Source: an uncultured Archangium sp. | GTDB taxonomy: Bacteria > Myxococcota > Myxococcia > Myxococcales > Myxococcaceae | Assembly (NCBI GenBank): GCA_946479335.1 | Contig: CAMLFP010000071.1 | Location: forward strand, 1-18,501 | Direction of reading: 5' to 3' | Length of the DNA: 18,501 bases | The notes under the pieces: model-generated | Databases searched by the model: none | Told to the model about the DNA's origin: nothing | The model's input: only the letters and a program-made list of their open reading frames with translations | Program-made: the position numbers and the translations under genes | Shown here: piece after piece, positions 1 to 8,855 of the stretch | Layout: each line of letters opens with the position of its first letter | How positions within the stretch are numbered: the first letter of the stretch is position 1

Positions 1-914
1 GCCACCGTCGCCGCGGGGTCTTCTTCCTGCGGCACGTGGCCCAGGTTCTCGAACACCACCAGCCGGCTGCCCGCGATGTCGGACGCGAAGCGCCGGCCCA
101 GCTCAAGGGGAATCAGCTGGTCCTTCGCGCCCCAGAGAATCAACGTGGGCACCTGGAGCGTCTTGAGGGGCGCGCTGTCGGGCGCCACGCCGAAGTGCTT
201 CATGCGCAACCCCACGGCGTGGCGGTTGCCCTCGCGCAGCGTCAGCTCGAAGTAGCGGTCGACCAGCGCCGGCGTCACCTTCGACGGGTCTCCGTAGACG
301 TTGCGCACGCTCTGCTCGACGACGCCGCGGGGCAGCAGCTTCTCCATCAGCACGTTGATGCCGGGCATCGCCGCGAGCCGGAAACCCAGCGGCACCGACT
401 TCGCCGCGCGCGGGTAGCCCGCGGAGTCGACGAGGATGAGCCGCGTCACCTCGCCGGGGTGCGCGACGGCGTAGCTCCACGCGAGCTGCCCGCCGTACGA
501 ATTGCCGCCCAGCACGCAGCGCGTGATGCCCAGCTTCGTGAAGAGCGCGTGGAGGATGTCCAGCGTCCTCGGCACCTCGACGTCGTCGTCACGCACCGCG
601 CCCGTGAGGCCGAAGCCCGGCAGGTCGACCGTCACCACGCGGCGGGTCTTCGACAAGACGGCGACCCAGCCCTCCCAGGTGTGCAGCGACGCGGAGGTGC
701 CGTGCAGCAACACGATGGGCGCCTCGTCATCGCGCGGCCCGACGTCGCGCACGTGCATCGAGAGCCCCTCCACCTCGATGAACTGCGACGGCGGCGGCGC
801 CCAGCGCGCGGCGAGCGACGCCACCGGCCGGTCGGGCGCCCACGCCGAGGCGACGAGGCCTCCCGCGCCGACGAGCGCCAACACCAACCCCACGAGGATG
901 ACCCGTCGACGCAT
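1..914 (-). CDS. alpha/beta-hydrolase, membrane-anchored or exported (3' end beyond window)
   Basis: The frame opens at an ATG at 914 and stays open to the left edge, so the C-terminus is missing; 304 residues are visible. Residues 5-26 form a hydrophobic stretch after MRRR, which fits a signal peptide or N-terminal anchor. The alpha/beta-hydrolase core is clear: an HGT oxyanion motif at 71-73, DLPGFG at 97-102, the nucleophile elbow GNSYGG with Ser139, an acid in WGAKD (Asp265), and the catalytic His293 in LGHVPQEED. Nearly all of a typical 300-330 residue enzyme is present, so only a short tail should be missing. The family includes esterases, haloalkane dehalogenase-like and C-C bond hydrolases, and the substrate cannot be read from the sequence. 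The gene lies 77 bp downstream of a small STAS-like gene on the same strand, with a hairpin between them, so co-transcription is uncertain. Confidence 0.88.
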   Translation of the reverse strand, partial: MRRRVILVGLVLALVGAGGLVASAWAPDRPVASLAARWAPPPSQFIEVEGLSMHVRDVGPRDDEAPIVLLHGTSASLHTWEGWVAVLSKTRRVVTVDLPGFGLTGAVRDDDVEVPRTLDILHALFTKLGITRCVLGGNSYGGQLAWSYAVAHPGEVTRLILVDSAGYPRAAKSVPLGFRLAAMPGINVLMEKLLPRGVVEQSVRNVYGDPSKVTPALVDRYFELTLREGNRHAVGLRMKHFGVAPDSAPLKTLQVPTLILWGAKDQLIPLELGRRFASDIAGSRLVVFENLGHVPQEEDPAATV

Positions 915-950
915 GCGCGCACTCTACGACTGTCGCGAGACAAGACAGCC

Positions 951-990
951 CCTTGCAGGCGCGCAACGCGCGGTGTGCAGCGATGCAAGG
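951..990 (-). terminator. compound hairpin after the STAS-like gene
   Basis: A 7-bp perfect inverted repeat (CCTTGCA at 951-957, TGCAAGG at 984-990) encloses a second hairpin (GCGCG-CAA-CGCGC at 959-971). It begins one base beyond the stop codon of the minus-strand gene ending at 992 and lies before the hydrolase start at 914. There is no T-run, so this is a candidate terminator or mRNA-stabilising structure and not a classical intrinsic terminator. Confidence 0.4.
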
Positions 991-991
991 T

Positions 992-1360
992 TCAGCGCAG
1001 GTGTTCGGCGCACCAGGCGCGCGCCGGCGCGAGCTCTTCGAAGGTGCGCACCTCGAGCGCCACGCCGCGCGCGATGTTGGCCAGCGAGAAGCCGCGCGCC
1101 GCGACGCGCACCAGCACCGCGCGGGTGACGATGGCCATGGCGCGAATCTGCAGCTCCGCGCGCCCGGTGACGCCGAGCCAGAAGGTGGGCACGTCGACCG
1201 GCACCGAGGAGACGCCCGCCTGCACCTCGAAGACCAGCGCCACCGGCCCGCGGCATTCTTCGAGGCGCCGCAGCAGCGCGGCCTGGCTCTCGGGCGCGAG
1301 CTGCTCTCCGCGCTCGTACCGCACCACCAGAACGCCGGGGCTGACTTCCTCGAAGGCCAT
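992..1360 (-). CDS. small SpoIIAA/STAS-like protein of unknown function
   Basis: A 122-residue protein starting MAFEEVSPGVLVVRYERG. It has alternating beta strands and helices with a hydrophobic core (GPVALVFEVQAG, AMAIVTRAVLVRVAARGF) and ends in a helix resembling the F..L..A..W region of SpoIIAA/STAS-like proteins (FEELAPARAWCAEHLR). Proteins of this shape are common in myxobacteria and are usually annotated only as STAS or SpoIIAA-like. No signal peptide or membrane segment is visible. The start is uncertain: in-frame GTG at 1381 and ATG at 1378 would add 6-7 residues (MCSTTR). I chose the ATG at 1360 because the conserved-looking fold begins there; none of the starts has a strong Shine-Dalgarno. 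The gene is divergent from the pterin dehydratase gene at 1441. The function is not known and the fold call is an inference. Confidence 0.65.
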   Translation of the reverse strand: MAFEEVSPGVLVVRYERGEQLAPESQAALLRRLEECRGPVALVFEVQAGVSSVPVDVPTFWLGVTGRAELQIRAMAIVTRAVLVRVAARGFSLANIARGVALEVRTFEELAPARAWCAEHLR

Positions 1361-1440
1361 GCGTGTCGTTGAGCACATCACATGCCAGCCGTCAGCCGAA
1401 CCCTCATGACGGGCGTGCGTGAAGCCGGTACAGGCGAGGC

Positions 1441-1734
1441 ATGCACGCGCCTCTGTCTGAAGCGGAGCTGAAGGCCTTCCTCTCGTCGTACCCGGGCTGG
1501 GCGGTGCAGGACGGCATGCTGGTGCGCACCTTCGAGGCGTCGTCGTTCTTGTCGGGCGTGGCCTTCGTGCAGAAGGTGGCGCACGCGGCCGAAGCGGCCG
1601 ACCACCACCCCGACATCGACATCCGCTGGCGGAAGGTGACGCTGCGCCTCGTCACCCACGACGCGGGCAACGCCATCACCGCGCTCGACGCGCAGCTCGC
1701 GGCCGGCGCCTCGCGCCTCTTCGTCGGTCACTGA
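1441..1734 (+). CDS. phhB: 4a-hydroxytetrahydrobiopterin dehydratase (PCD/DCoH)
   Basis: A 97-residue protein with the full pterin-4a-carbinolamine dehydratase signature. His55-His56-Pro57 followed by DIDIRWRKVTLRLVTHDAGN (residues 58-77) supplies the catalytic pair and the second active-site histidine, His73. The length matches the family (95-105 residues). The enzyme dehydrates 4a-hydroxy-tetrahydropterin, recycling the pterin cofactor of aromatic amino acid hydroxylases. No such hydroxylase is nearby, so the partner is either elsewhere or this copy serves another pterin process. The stop codon is separated by 4 bp (CGCG) from the ATG of the thioesterase gene, so the two are very probably co-transcribed and translationally coupled. 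Confidence 0.93.
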   Translation: MHAPLSEAELKAFLSSYPGWAVQDGMLVRTFEASSFLSGVAFVQKVAHAAEAADHHPDIDIRWRKVTLRLVTHDAGNAITALDAQLAAGASRLFVGH

Positions 1735-1738
1735 CGCG

Positions 1739-2521
1739 ATGCACACCTTCCCTGACGCGACGCTGCCCTTCACCGCGACCTTGTCGCACAGCGGCTTCGG
1801 GCCGCGGCTGACCGCGCGCGCCGGCGAGGTGTGGCGCGCGATGCAAGACGTGGTGGCGGAGCAGTCGAACTCCGTCGGGTGGACCCCGGAGCGCTACGTG
1901 CAGTCGGGGACGATGTTCGTGGTGCGCAGCATGACGGTGCGCCACCACCGCGAGGTGAAGGTCGACGAGGTGCTGTCGGGCCGCACCTGGCCCTCGAAGG
2001 CACGCCGCGCGATGCTCTTCACGCGCCAGGTGCGCCTCTTCAGCCGCACCGAAGACCTCGTGGCCTCGGCGACGCAGGAGTGGGCGCTGTTGACGGTGCA
2101 CGACCTCCAGCCGACGCGCGCCGGGCAGGACCTCTTCGACGCCTTCAAAATCTACGAAGGCCACCCCGACGTCGCGGAGCTGCCGGTGCCGCGCTTCGCC
2201 GAACCCGCGCAGCCGCACCGCTTCGAGTTCACCGTCTGGCACGGGTGGATGGACCCCAACGGCCACGCCAACCACGCGGCGTACGTCGACTACTGCGACG
2301 AGGCAGTGGCGCGCATCGTTGCCTCGGAGGGGAAGGACCCGCAGCGCACGGTGGCGCTCGCCGAGACGGTGCACTTCCGCGCGTCCATCACCGGGGGTGA
2401 CGTCGTCACCGTCGAGACGCTGGAGCTCCCTGCCACGCCGGAGGGCCGCCTCTTCACGCACCGGCTGCTGGTGAACGGGAAGGTCTGCGCCACGGCCACC
2501 CTGCTGCGCACCTTCGCCTGA
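1739..2521 (+). CDS. acyl-CoA/acyl-ACP thioesterase, double hotdog fold
   Basis: A 260-residue protein made of two hotdog-like halves. Residues about 8-140 contain the first (TMFVVRSMTVRHHREVKVDE, then RAMLFTRQVRLFSR and QEWALLTV). The second, about 160-260, carries the thioesterase motif MDPNGHANHAAYVDYCDEA: Asp172 and the GHANH loop match the catalytic D..GHVNN..Y pattern of 4HBT-type and FatA-like enzymes. The length and tandem layout suit plant/bacterial acyl-ACP thioesterases and related acyl-CoA thioesterases. The likely reaction is hydrolysis of a fatty or branched acyl thioester in the cytoplasm; chain-length preference cannot be read. It follows the pterin dehydratase by 4 bp and converges with the hybrid kinase gene 22 bp away. 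Confidence 0.82.
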   Translation: MHTFPDATLPFTATLSHSGFGPRLTARAGEVWRAMQDVVAEQSNSVGWTPERYVQSGTMFVVRSMTVRHHREVKVDEVLSGRTWPSKARRAMLFTRQVRLFSRTEDLVASATQEWALLTVHDLQPTRAGQDLFDAFKIYEGHPDVAELPVPRFAEPAQPHRFEFTVWHGWMDPNGHANHAAYVDYCDEAVARIVASEGKDPQRTVALAETVHFRASITGGDVVTVETLELPATPEGRLFTHRLLVNGKVCATATLLRTFA

Positions 2522-2543
2522 AACGCGCGGAGTACCGACGCCT

Positions 2544-4430
<1,887 letters not shown>

Positions 4431-4460
4431 GCCGTTGACCTTACCGGAGCCGCGTGGCGC

Positions 4461-6155
4461 TCACTGGTTCTGGGACCACTTCAGGGTCGCGCTGTCGAGG
4501 CTCAGGCGCGTCGTCTTGTCGGGCCACACGGCCACGCGGGTGGAGGCCGACTGGCCATCGGGCAGCTTCACCGAGACGCGGTGCGTGCCGGAGGGCAGCT
4601 TGTTCTGCACGGGGGGCGCGTCCCACCGGGCGCCGTCGACCGACACCTCGCCGGAGCCTCCGCTGACGTTGATGGCCAGCTTCCCTTCTCCTTCGGGGAT
4701 GGCCTCTTCCTTCGCGCCGGGCGATGGGTCGGCCTTCGGGGGCTTCTCGCGCGTGGCCGTCACCGCGCTCTTCACCGGCGTCTTCGGCTTGCGCACCGGC
4801 TGCTTGACGGGCACCTCGGGCGGAGGCTCGACCTCGACGGTCTCCTCGCCCGCGTCGATGACCGGCTCCGGCGTCGGCAACGGCTCGACCTTCGCCACCA
4901 CCACCGGCGGGTCGGGCACCACGGGCGGCACCACCACGGGCACCGGCGCGGGCGGAGGCGGCGGCTCCTGCGTCACCGTCACCACCACGGCGGTGGTGGC
5001 GATGCCCACCAGCACCGCGGCCGCGAAAGCGCCGATGAGGAGGTTCCGCCGGGACGCGGGCGGCGGCCGGGGCGGCTCCGGGAGCGCCTGCCCGCGGATG
5101 GAGTTCTCGTTGGGCGGCGGCACCACGTTCTGCTCGGCCGCGGGGCCCACGGCGGTGAGCTGCTGGGTGCGGGTGGGCGCGATGACCTGCGCCTCGGCGG
5201 GCGCGCGTGGGCCGCCCGACGCGGTGACCTCACCGGCCTCGTCGAGGAAGCCCTCCAGCGACGACTGCGTCACGCGGATGCGCGCGTCGAAGGCGGCCCG
5301 CTCGAGGGCTTCGCGCATCTCGCGGGCGGTGGCGAAGCGGTCGTCGGGCTTCACCTGCAGCGCGCGGCGCACCACGGCGTAGAAGCCCTGCGGCAGCCCC
5401 GGGTACACCTCGTCGAGGTGCTTCCACTGGCCGCGCACCAGCGCCGCGTGGCGCTCGGCGTGGTTCTTGTGGTCGTCGAAGGGCGTGCCGCCGTACGCCA
5501 GCTTGTAGAGGGTGACGCCCAGCGAGAAGAGGTCGGAGCGCCCGTCGAGCTTCTTGCCCATCGCCTGCTCGGGCGAGAAGTAGCCGGCCTTGCCCTTGGT
5601 GACGCCGGGCATGGTGAGGTTGCGGTTGCTGGCGGCCTTGGCGATGCCGAAGTCGATGAGCTTCAAGGCCCCCGAGGTCGACATCAGCAGGTTGTGCGGC
5701 GAGACGTCGCGGTGCACGAGGTTGGCGTGGCCGCCCTCGACCTTCAGCGCGTGCACGGCCTCCAGCGCGGAGCAGGTGCTGATGCCGATGGCGAACAGCG
5801 CCTCGTCGCCCAGGCGCTCGTCGTAGTCGCGCAGCGTGCGGTTGACGGTGGCCAGCGTCTCGCCGGAGACCAGCTCCATCGCCATGTAGAGGAGCCCGTC
5901 GTCAGACTCGCCCACCTCGTAGATGTGCACGATGTTGGGGTGGCTCAGCGTGCACGCGGTGCGTGCCTCGTCGAGGAACATCCCGCGGAAGTCCTCCGAC
6001 TCGGAGTATTCCGGGCGGATGACCTTCACCGCCACCGGGCGGGTGATGCCGCCGGTGAGGTCCTGCTCCGCCCGGTACACCTCGGCCATGCCACCCTGCG
6101 CGATCTGCCGCACGATGGTGTAGCGACCGACTCTGGTACCGGGTTCGAGCGACAC
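4461..6155 (-). CDS. transmembrane Ser/Thr protein kinase with C-terminal PEGA-like domain
   Basis: A 564-residue Hanks-type kinase. Kinase domain at about 11-290: glycine loop IAQGGMAEVY (18-27), Lys44 in VAVKVI, HRDVSPHN with catalytic Asp150, DFG at 168-170, and an activation segment ending GYFSPEQ. The linker is followed by one membrane span (371-394), then a long Pro/Val/Glu-rich stretch (395-490) and a short PEGA-like beta domain (491-555; GKLAINVSGGSGEVSVDG, LPSGTHRVSVKL). PEGA domains usually lie outside the cytoplasm and bind surface or wall components, so the protein probably senses something in the periplasm. The start is a GTG (MSLEPGTRVGRYTIV) that places the kinase fold at the N-terminus; no good Shine-Dalgarno is visible, and a stable hairpin ends 5 nt upstream. 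It lies directly upstream of the hybrid histidine kinase. Confidence 0.93.
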   Translation of the reverse strand: MSLEPGTRVGRYTIVRQIAQGGMAEVYRAEQDLTGGITRPVAVKVIRPEYSESEDFRGMFLDEARTACTLSHPNIVHIYEVGESDDGLLYMAMELVSGETLATVNRTLRDYDERLGDEALFAIGISTCSALEAVHALKVEGGHANLVHRDVSPHNLLMSTSGALKLIDFGIAKAASNRNLTMPGVTKGKAGYFSPEQAMGKKLDGRSDLFSLGVTLYKLAYGGTPFDDHKNHAERHAALVRGQWKHLDEVYPGLPQGFYAVVRRALQVKPDDRFATAREMREALERAAFDARIRVTQSSLEGFLDEAGEVTASGGPRAPAEAQVIAPTRTQQLTAVGPAAEQNVVPPPNENSIRGQALPEPPRPPPASRRNLLIGAFAAAVLVGIATTAVVVTVTQEPPPPPAPVPVVVPPVVPDPPVVVAKVEPLPTPEPVIDAGEETVEVEPPPEVPVKQPVRKPKTPVKSAVTATREKPPKADPSPGAKEEAIPEGEGKLAINVSGGSGEVSVDGARWDAPPVQNKLPSGTHRVSVKLPDGQSASTRVAVWPDKTTRLSLDSATLKWSQNQ

Positions 6156-6160
6156 GACGT

Positions 6161-6195
6161 GAGCGCGGGGAACTCTACGTGGTTCCCCTGCGCTC
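6161..6195 (-). terminator. strong hairpin between lipoprotein gene and kinase gene
   Basis: A near-perfect 13-bp stem: GAGCGC (6161-6166) pairs with GCGCTC (6190-6195), and GGGGAAC (6167-6173) pairs with GTTCCCC (6182-6188), with one bulged base (6189) and an 8-nt loop. It lies 14 nt after the lipoprotein stop codon and ends 5 nt before the GTG of the downstream kinase. No T-run follows on the minus strand. It may be a terminator, an mRNA-processing structure, or a block on kinase translation. Confidence 0.5.
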
Positions 6196-6209
6196 GTCTC
6201 CTCGTTGGC

Positions 6210-8003
6210 TCAGAGGCACTGCGTGGTGTCGGACGCGTTGATGAACACGCTGCACGCCGAGGTGGTGTCGGTACCACGGCAGTTGTCGCAGTAGAGACAC
6301 TGCGACACGGTGTTGGTGCTCGCGCAGTCACTGTCCTGCACGCCGCAGCCACAGTCGCACGAGCCGTCGCCGTACCAACCCGGGTCACAGACCCAGCCGG
6401 AGGGGACCGACGGCGGCGCAGCCGCGGTGACCGACCCGCTGGCCAGCGTCAGGCACTGGCCACCCGAAACCGGCGTCACCGCGCCACCCGAGCCCAGCGA
6501 GACCTCGACCAGCGTCACGTTGCTGAGCGTCGCGGGGTTCAACCCGTTGGCCGGCGAGCTCGAAATCGAGAGCGAGCCCGACGTCGCGTAGAACAGCTTG
6601 CTGAAGGTGTTGCTCGAGCTCACGTAGTCCTGCGCGATGACCATGCACCGGGAGCAGGTGGTGATGTTGTTGCCGCTGGCCGACGTCGAGAAGTTGGTCG
6701 TGCCCGTGGTGGTGCCCGTGAAGATGAGCTGCGCGACGTCGCCCGTCGTCGTGCCGATGTTGGGCGTGAACGCACCCGGGTAGATGTACTGAGTACCCGC
6801 GTTGAAACCCTGGCTGAACGCACCGAGCGTGATGGCCGTGCAGCTGCCGGTGCCGCCGCCGGTCGTGCCGGTGCCGCCGCCGGTCGTGCCGGTGCCACCT
6901 CCGGTGGTGCCCGTGCCGCCGCCCGTCGTGCCGGTGCCGCCGCCGGTGGTGGAGCCCGCGATGAGCGCGTTCTGGCACGTCGAGGAGAGCCCGAAGAAGA
7001 AGTCGCTCGCGCACGCCTGGTACTGCGAATACGCGGCGTTCTCGTTGCCGGAGGTGCACGGCTGGCTGACGGTGCAGGAGCCCATCGCCGCGAGCGCGAT
7101 CTGATCATCGGCCGTGCAGCTGCTGGTGCAGATGCTCTGGAAGTTCGCGATGGGGTTCAGCGTGCCGCTGGAGCTCGGGCACGAGGAGCGGCCCGCGAAG
7201 AAGGTCGTCTGCGAGGACGCCGCGCTGCTGCAGTTGTTGCCGGTGCCGCCGCCGGTGGTCGCCGTGCCGCCGCCCGTGGTCGCCGTACCGCCGCCCGTGG
7301 TCGCCGTGCCGCCACCCGTCGTCGCCGAACCGCCGCCGGTGACGCCGGTACCGCCGCCCGTGTTGCCCGTGCCGCCGCCCTGGGGCGAGGTGATGGCGTT
7401 GAGGCACGCCTGGGAGATGCCGGTGCTCAGCGTCTGCCCGCACGCCAGCGCGCTGGTGACCGCCGCCTGCTCGTTGCCGCTGGTGCACGCCGGAGCCGCC
7501 TGGAGGCAGCTGACGTAGGTGGTCATCTTCGAGCGGTCGGCGGTGGTGCAGGCGGCGTTGCTCATCACCACGTTGCAGCCGGCGACGGCCGAGTCAGACG
7601 CGGAGATGGACGCCGAGCCCCCGTCGAAGTCGTACGAGCAGACGGCGTTGCCGGCGAAGAAGGTGGCCTCCGCGGCCGCGAGCTGCGTGCAGGTCGGGTT
7701 GTTGCCCGTACCGCCGCCCGTGGTGCTGCCCGAGCCGCCGCCGGTGGTGCTCCCGCTGCCGCCGCCGTTCGTCCCGCTGGAGCAGAGCCCCTGGGTGCAC
7801 ACCTGGCCGAAGCCGCACGCCACGCACTCGCGGCCCAGCGAGCCACACGCCTGCGCGCTGGGGTTGGTCACGCATTTGTTTTCGGCGTCGCAGCAGCCCG
7901 TGGCGCAGGTCGTCGCGTCGCACGTGTCCGGTTCACCGCACGAAACAGCCGACGCGAGGAAACCCATCGTCAAGCCAACAAGGAGCCACTTGGAAGTCGT
8001 CAT
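6210..8003 (-). CDS. modular Cys-rich lipoprotein with Gly/Thr repeat linkers
   Basis: A 597-residue exported protein. MTTSKWLLVGLTMGFLASAVSC is a lipoprotein signal peptide with the lipid-acceptor Cys22. After that come a Cys-rich N-terminal module (24-76), a GGGSGSTT linker, a first about 98-residue module (105-205), a TGGGTAT/TGGGTGN linker (209-256), a second copy of the same module (258-349), a third linker of TGGGTGT units (354-386), a beta-rich domain (388-530), and a Cys-rich tail (536-597) with WYGDGSCDCGCGVQDSDC, a motif seen in myxobacterial surface proteins. The two modules share TFFAG...C, a central SC, the string PCTSGNE/ACTSGNE..AA, and a final C.NA. The family function is not known to me; by architecture it is an outer-membrane or surface lipoprotein. 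An in-frame ATG at 8066 would overlap the divergent gene and precede the signal peptide, so I used the ATG at 8003. Confidence 0.85.
   Translation of the reverse strand: MTTSKWLLVGLTMGFLASAVSCGEPDTCDATTCATGCCDAENKCVTNPSAQACGSLGRECVACGFGQVCTQGLCSSGTNGGGSGSTTGGGSGSTTGGGTGNNPTCTQLAAAEATFFAGNAVCSYDFDGGSASISASDSAVAGCNVVMSNAACTTADRSKMTTYVSCLQAAPACTSGNEQAAVTSALACGQTLSTGISQACLNAITSPQGGGTGNTGGGTGVTGGGSATTGGGTATTGGGTATTGGGTATTGGGTGNNCSSAASSQTTFFAGRSSCPSSSGTLNPIANFQSICTSSCTADDQIALAAMGSCTVSQPCTSGNENAAYSQYQACASDFFFGLSSTCQNALIAGSTTGGGTGTTGGGTGTTGGGTGTTGGGTGTTGGGTGSCTAITLGAFSQGFNAGTQYIYPGAFTPNIGTTTGDVAQLIFTGTTTGTTNFSTSASGNNITTCSRCMVIAQDYVSSSNTFSKLFYATSGSLSISSSPANGLNPATLSNVTLVEVSLGSGGAVTPVSGGQCLTLASGSVTAAAPPSVPSGWVCDPGWYGDGSCDCGCGVQDSDCASTNTVSQCLYCDNCRGTDTTSACSVFINASDTTQCL
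6849..6953. repeat. 21-bp tandem repeat, 5 units, inside the lipoprotein gene
   Basis: Five consecutive 21-bp units, consensus GGTGCCGCCGCCGGTCGTGCC on the plus strand, starting at 6849, 6870, 6891, 6912 and 6933. They encode the TGGGTGT linker on the minus strand. The units differ by a few synonymous changes, so they are old enough to have diverged but still in exact register. Confidence 0.9.
7242..7388. repeat. 21-bp tandem repeat, about 7 units, inside the lipoprotein gene
   Basis: Units start every 21 bp at 7242, 7263, 7284, 7305, 7326, 7347 and 7368, consensus CGTGCCGCCGCCCGTGGTCGC with variation; the last is degenerate. They encode the linker between the two paralogous Cys modules (TGGGTAT and relatives). 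Confidence 0.88.
7707..7776. repeat. 24-bp tandem repeat, about 3 units, inside the lipoprotein gene
   Basis: Two full units of 24 bp (7707-7730, 7731-7754) and a partial third (7755-7776) encode GGGSGSTT on the minus strand. The period differs from the 21-bp blocks in the same gene, so this linker was expanded separately or lengthened by one codon. Confidence 0.82.
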
Positions 8004-8051
8004 TGGTTTTGCTGACACCACACGCGTCTGATCTGTGCAAGCTGTCGAGGC

Positions 8052-8813
8052 ATGAATACGCCCCACATCGAGTTGAACTCTGACAACGGTGTCGCGGTTT
8101 TGACGTTGCGCGACGATTCGCGGCGAAACGCGATGTCTGCGGCGCTGGGAGACGCGCTGCGCGCGCGCGTCGAGGCACTGAAGAATGACGCCTCGCTGCG
8201 CGCCGTGGTGCTGACGGGCGCGGGCGGCACGTTCTCGGCCGGCGGCGACTTCGAGATGCTCGAGTCGTTGGCGTCGTACGCCTCCGAAGACGCGCGCCGC
8301 TTCATGCTGGAGTTCTATGGGCGGTACCTCTCCATCACCGAGCTACCGGTGCCGGTCATCTCGGCCATCGAGGGCCCGGCCATCGGCGCCGGGTTGTGCG
8401 TGGCGTTGGCGTGCGACGTGACGGTGGTGGCGCGCGACGCGAAGCTGGCGCTCAACTTCGTGCAGCTGGCGCTGCACCCGGGCATGGGCGCGACGTACCT
8501 CGTGCCGCGACGGGTGGGCGCGCAGCGCGCGGCGGAGCTGCTGTTCTCCGGCCGCCGCTTCGACGGCGCCGAAGCCGCGCGGCTCGGGCTGGCGATGGAG
8601 GCGGTGGAGCCCGGCGCGGCGTTGCCGCGAGCGCTCGAGCTGGCGCGGCAGTTCGCGTCGGGCGGGCCGCTGGCGGTGCGCGACCTCAAGCGGGCGCTGG
8701 GCGTCGACCGCGAGGCGCTCCAGCGCGCGCTGGCCCACGAGGCCGTGAGCCAGGCGCGGAACTACGCCAGCAGCGAATTCCTGGAGCGGCTGCGCGCGGC
8801 GAAGAAGCGCTGA
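8052..8813 (+). CDS. enoyl-CoA hydratase/isomerase family protein, atypical active site
   Basis: A 253-residue crotonase-fold protein. CoA-binding and oxyanion-hole elements are intact: FSAGGDF (61-67) and EGPAIGAG (107-114), followed by the typical LACDV and PGMGATYLVPRRVG. Aligned by eye to the classical enoyl-CoA hydratase segments GGGCE and FGQPE, the two catalytic glutamates fall on Cys116 and Phe136, so neither acid is present. The protein is therefore unlikely to be a normal hydratase. Isomerase, thioesterase, other crotonase chemistry, or a non-catalytic acyl-CoA-binding role are all possible. The start is ATG at 8052 with GAGG just upstream (8047-8050). It is divergent from the lipoprotein gene, with 48 bp between the starts, and stands alone on its strand, followed by a small hairpin. 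Confidence 0.88.
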   Translation: MNTPHIELNSDNGVAVLTLRDDSRRNAMSAALGDALRARVEALKNDASLRAVVLTGAGGTFSAGGDFEMLESLASYASEDARRFMLEFYGRYLSITELPVPVISAIEGPAIGAGLCVALACDVTVVARDAKLALNFVQLALHPGMGATYLVPRRVGAQRAAELLFSGRRFDGAEAARLGLAMEAVEPGAALPRALELARQFASGGPLAVRDLKRALGVDREALQRALAHEAVSQARNYASSEFLERLRAAKKR

Positions 8814-8834
8814 CGCGGTCGAAAGACGGAAGCA

Positions 8835-8855
8835 ACCGAACGTTGCTCGTTCGGT
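8835..8855 (+). terminator. hairpin after the crotonase-family gene
   Basis: A perfect 8-bp stem, ACCGAACG (8835-8842) with CGTTCGGT (8848-8855), and a 5-nt TTGCT loop, 21 nt after the stop codon. No T-run follows, and its 3' arm runs into the first unit of the tandem repeat region. It is a candidate terminator only. Confidence 0.45.

Noticed and set aside
36..1409. A 457-codon frame on the plus strand across the hydrolase and STAS-like genes
   Set aside because: Arg/His/Ala-rich composition, no motif, and the minus strand carries a complete hydrolase catalytic triad.
6849..7388. Regular short GC repeats that might suggest a CRISPR array
   Set aside because: Units are contiguous with no spacers and keep the reading frame of the lipoprotein gene; they are coding linkers.
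4581..8015. A very long open frame on the plus strand (over 1,100 codons) opposite the kinase and lipoprotein genes
   Set aside because: It is an effect of high GC codon bias opposite real genes. Its translation is Arg/Ala/Gly/His-rich with no domain, while the minus strand has clear kinase motifs and a lipoprotein.
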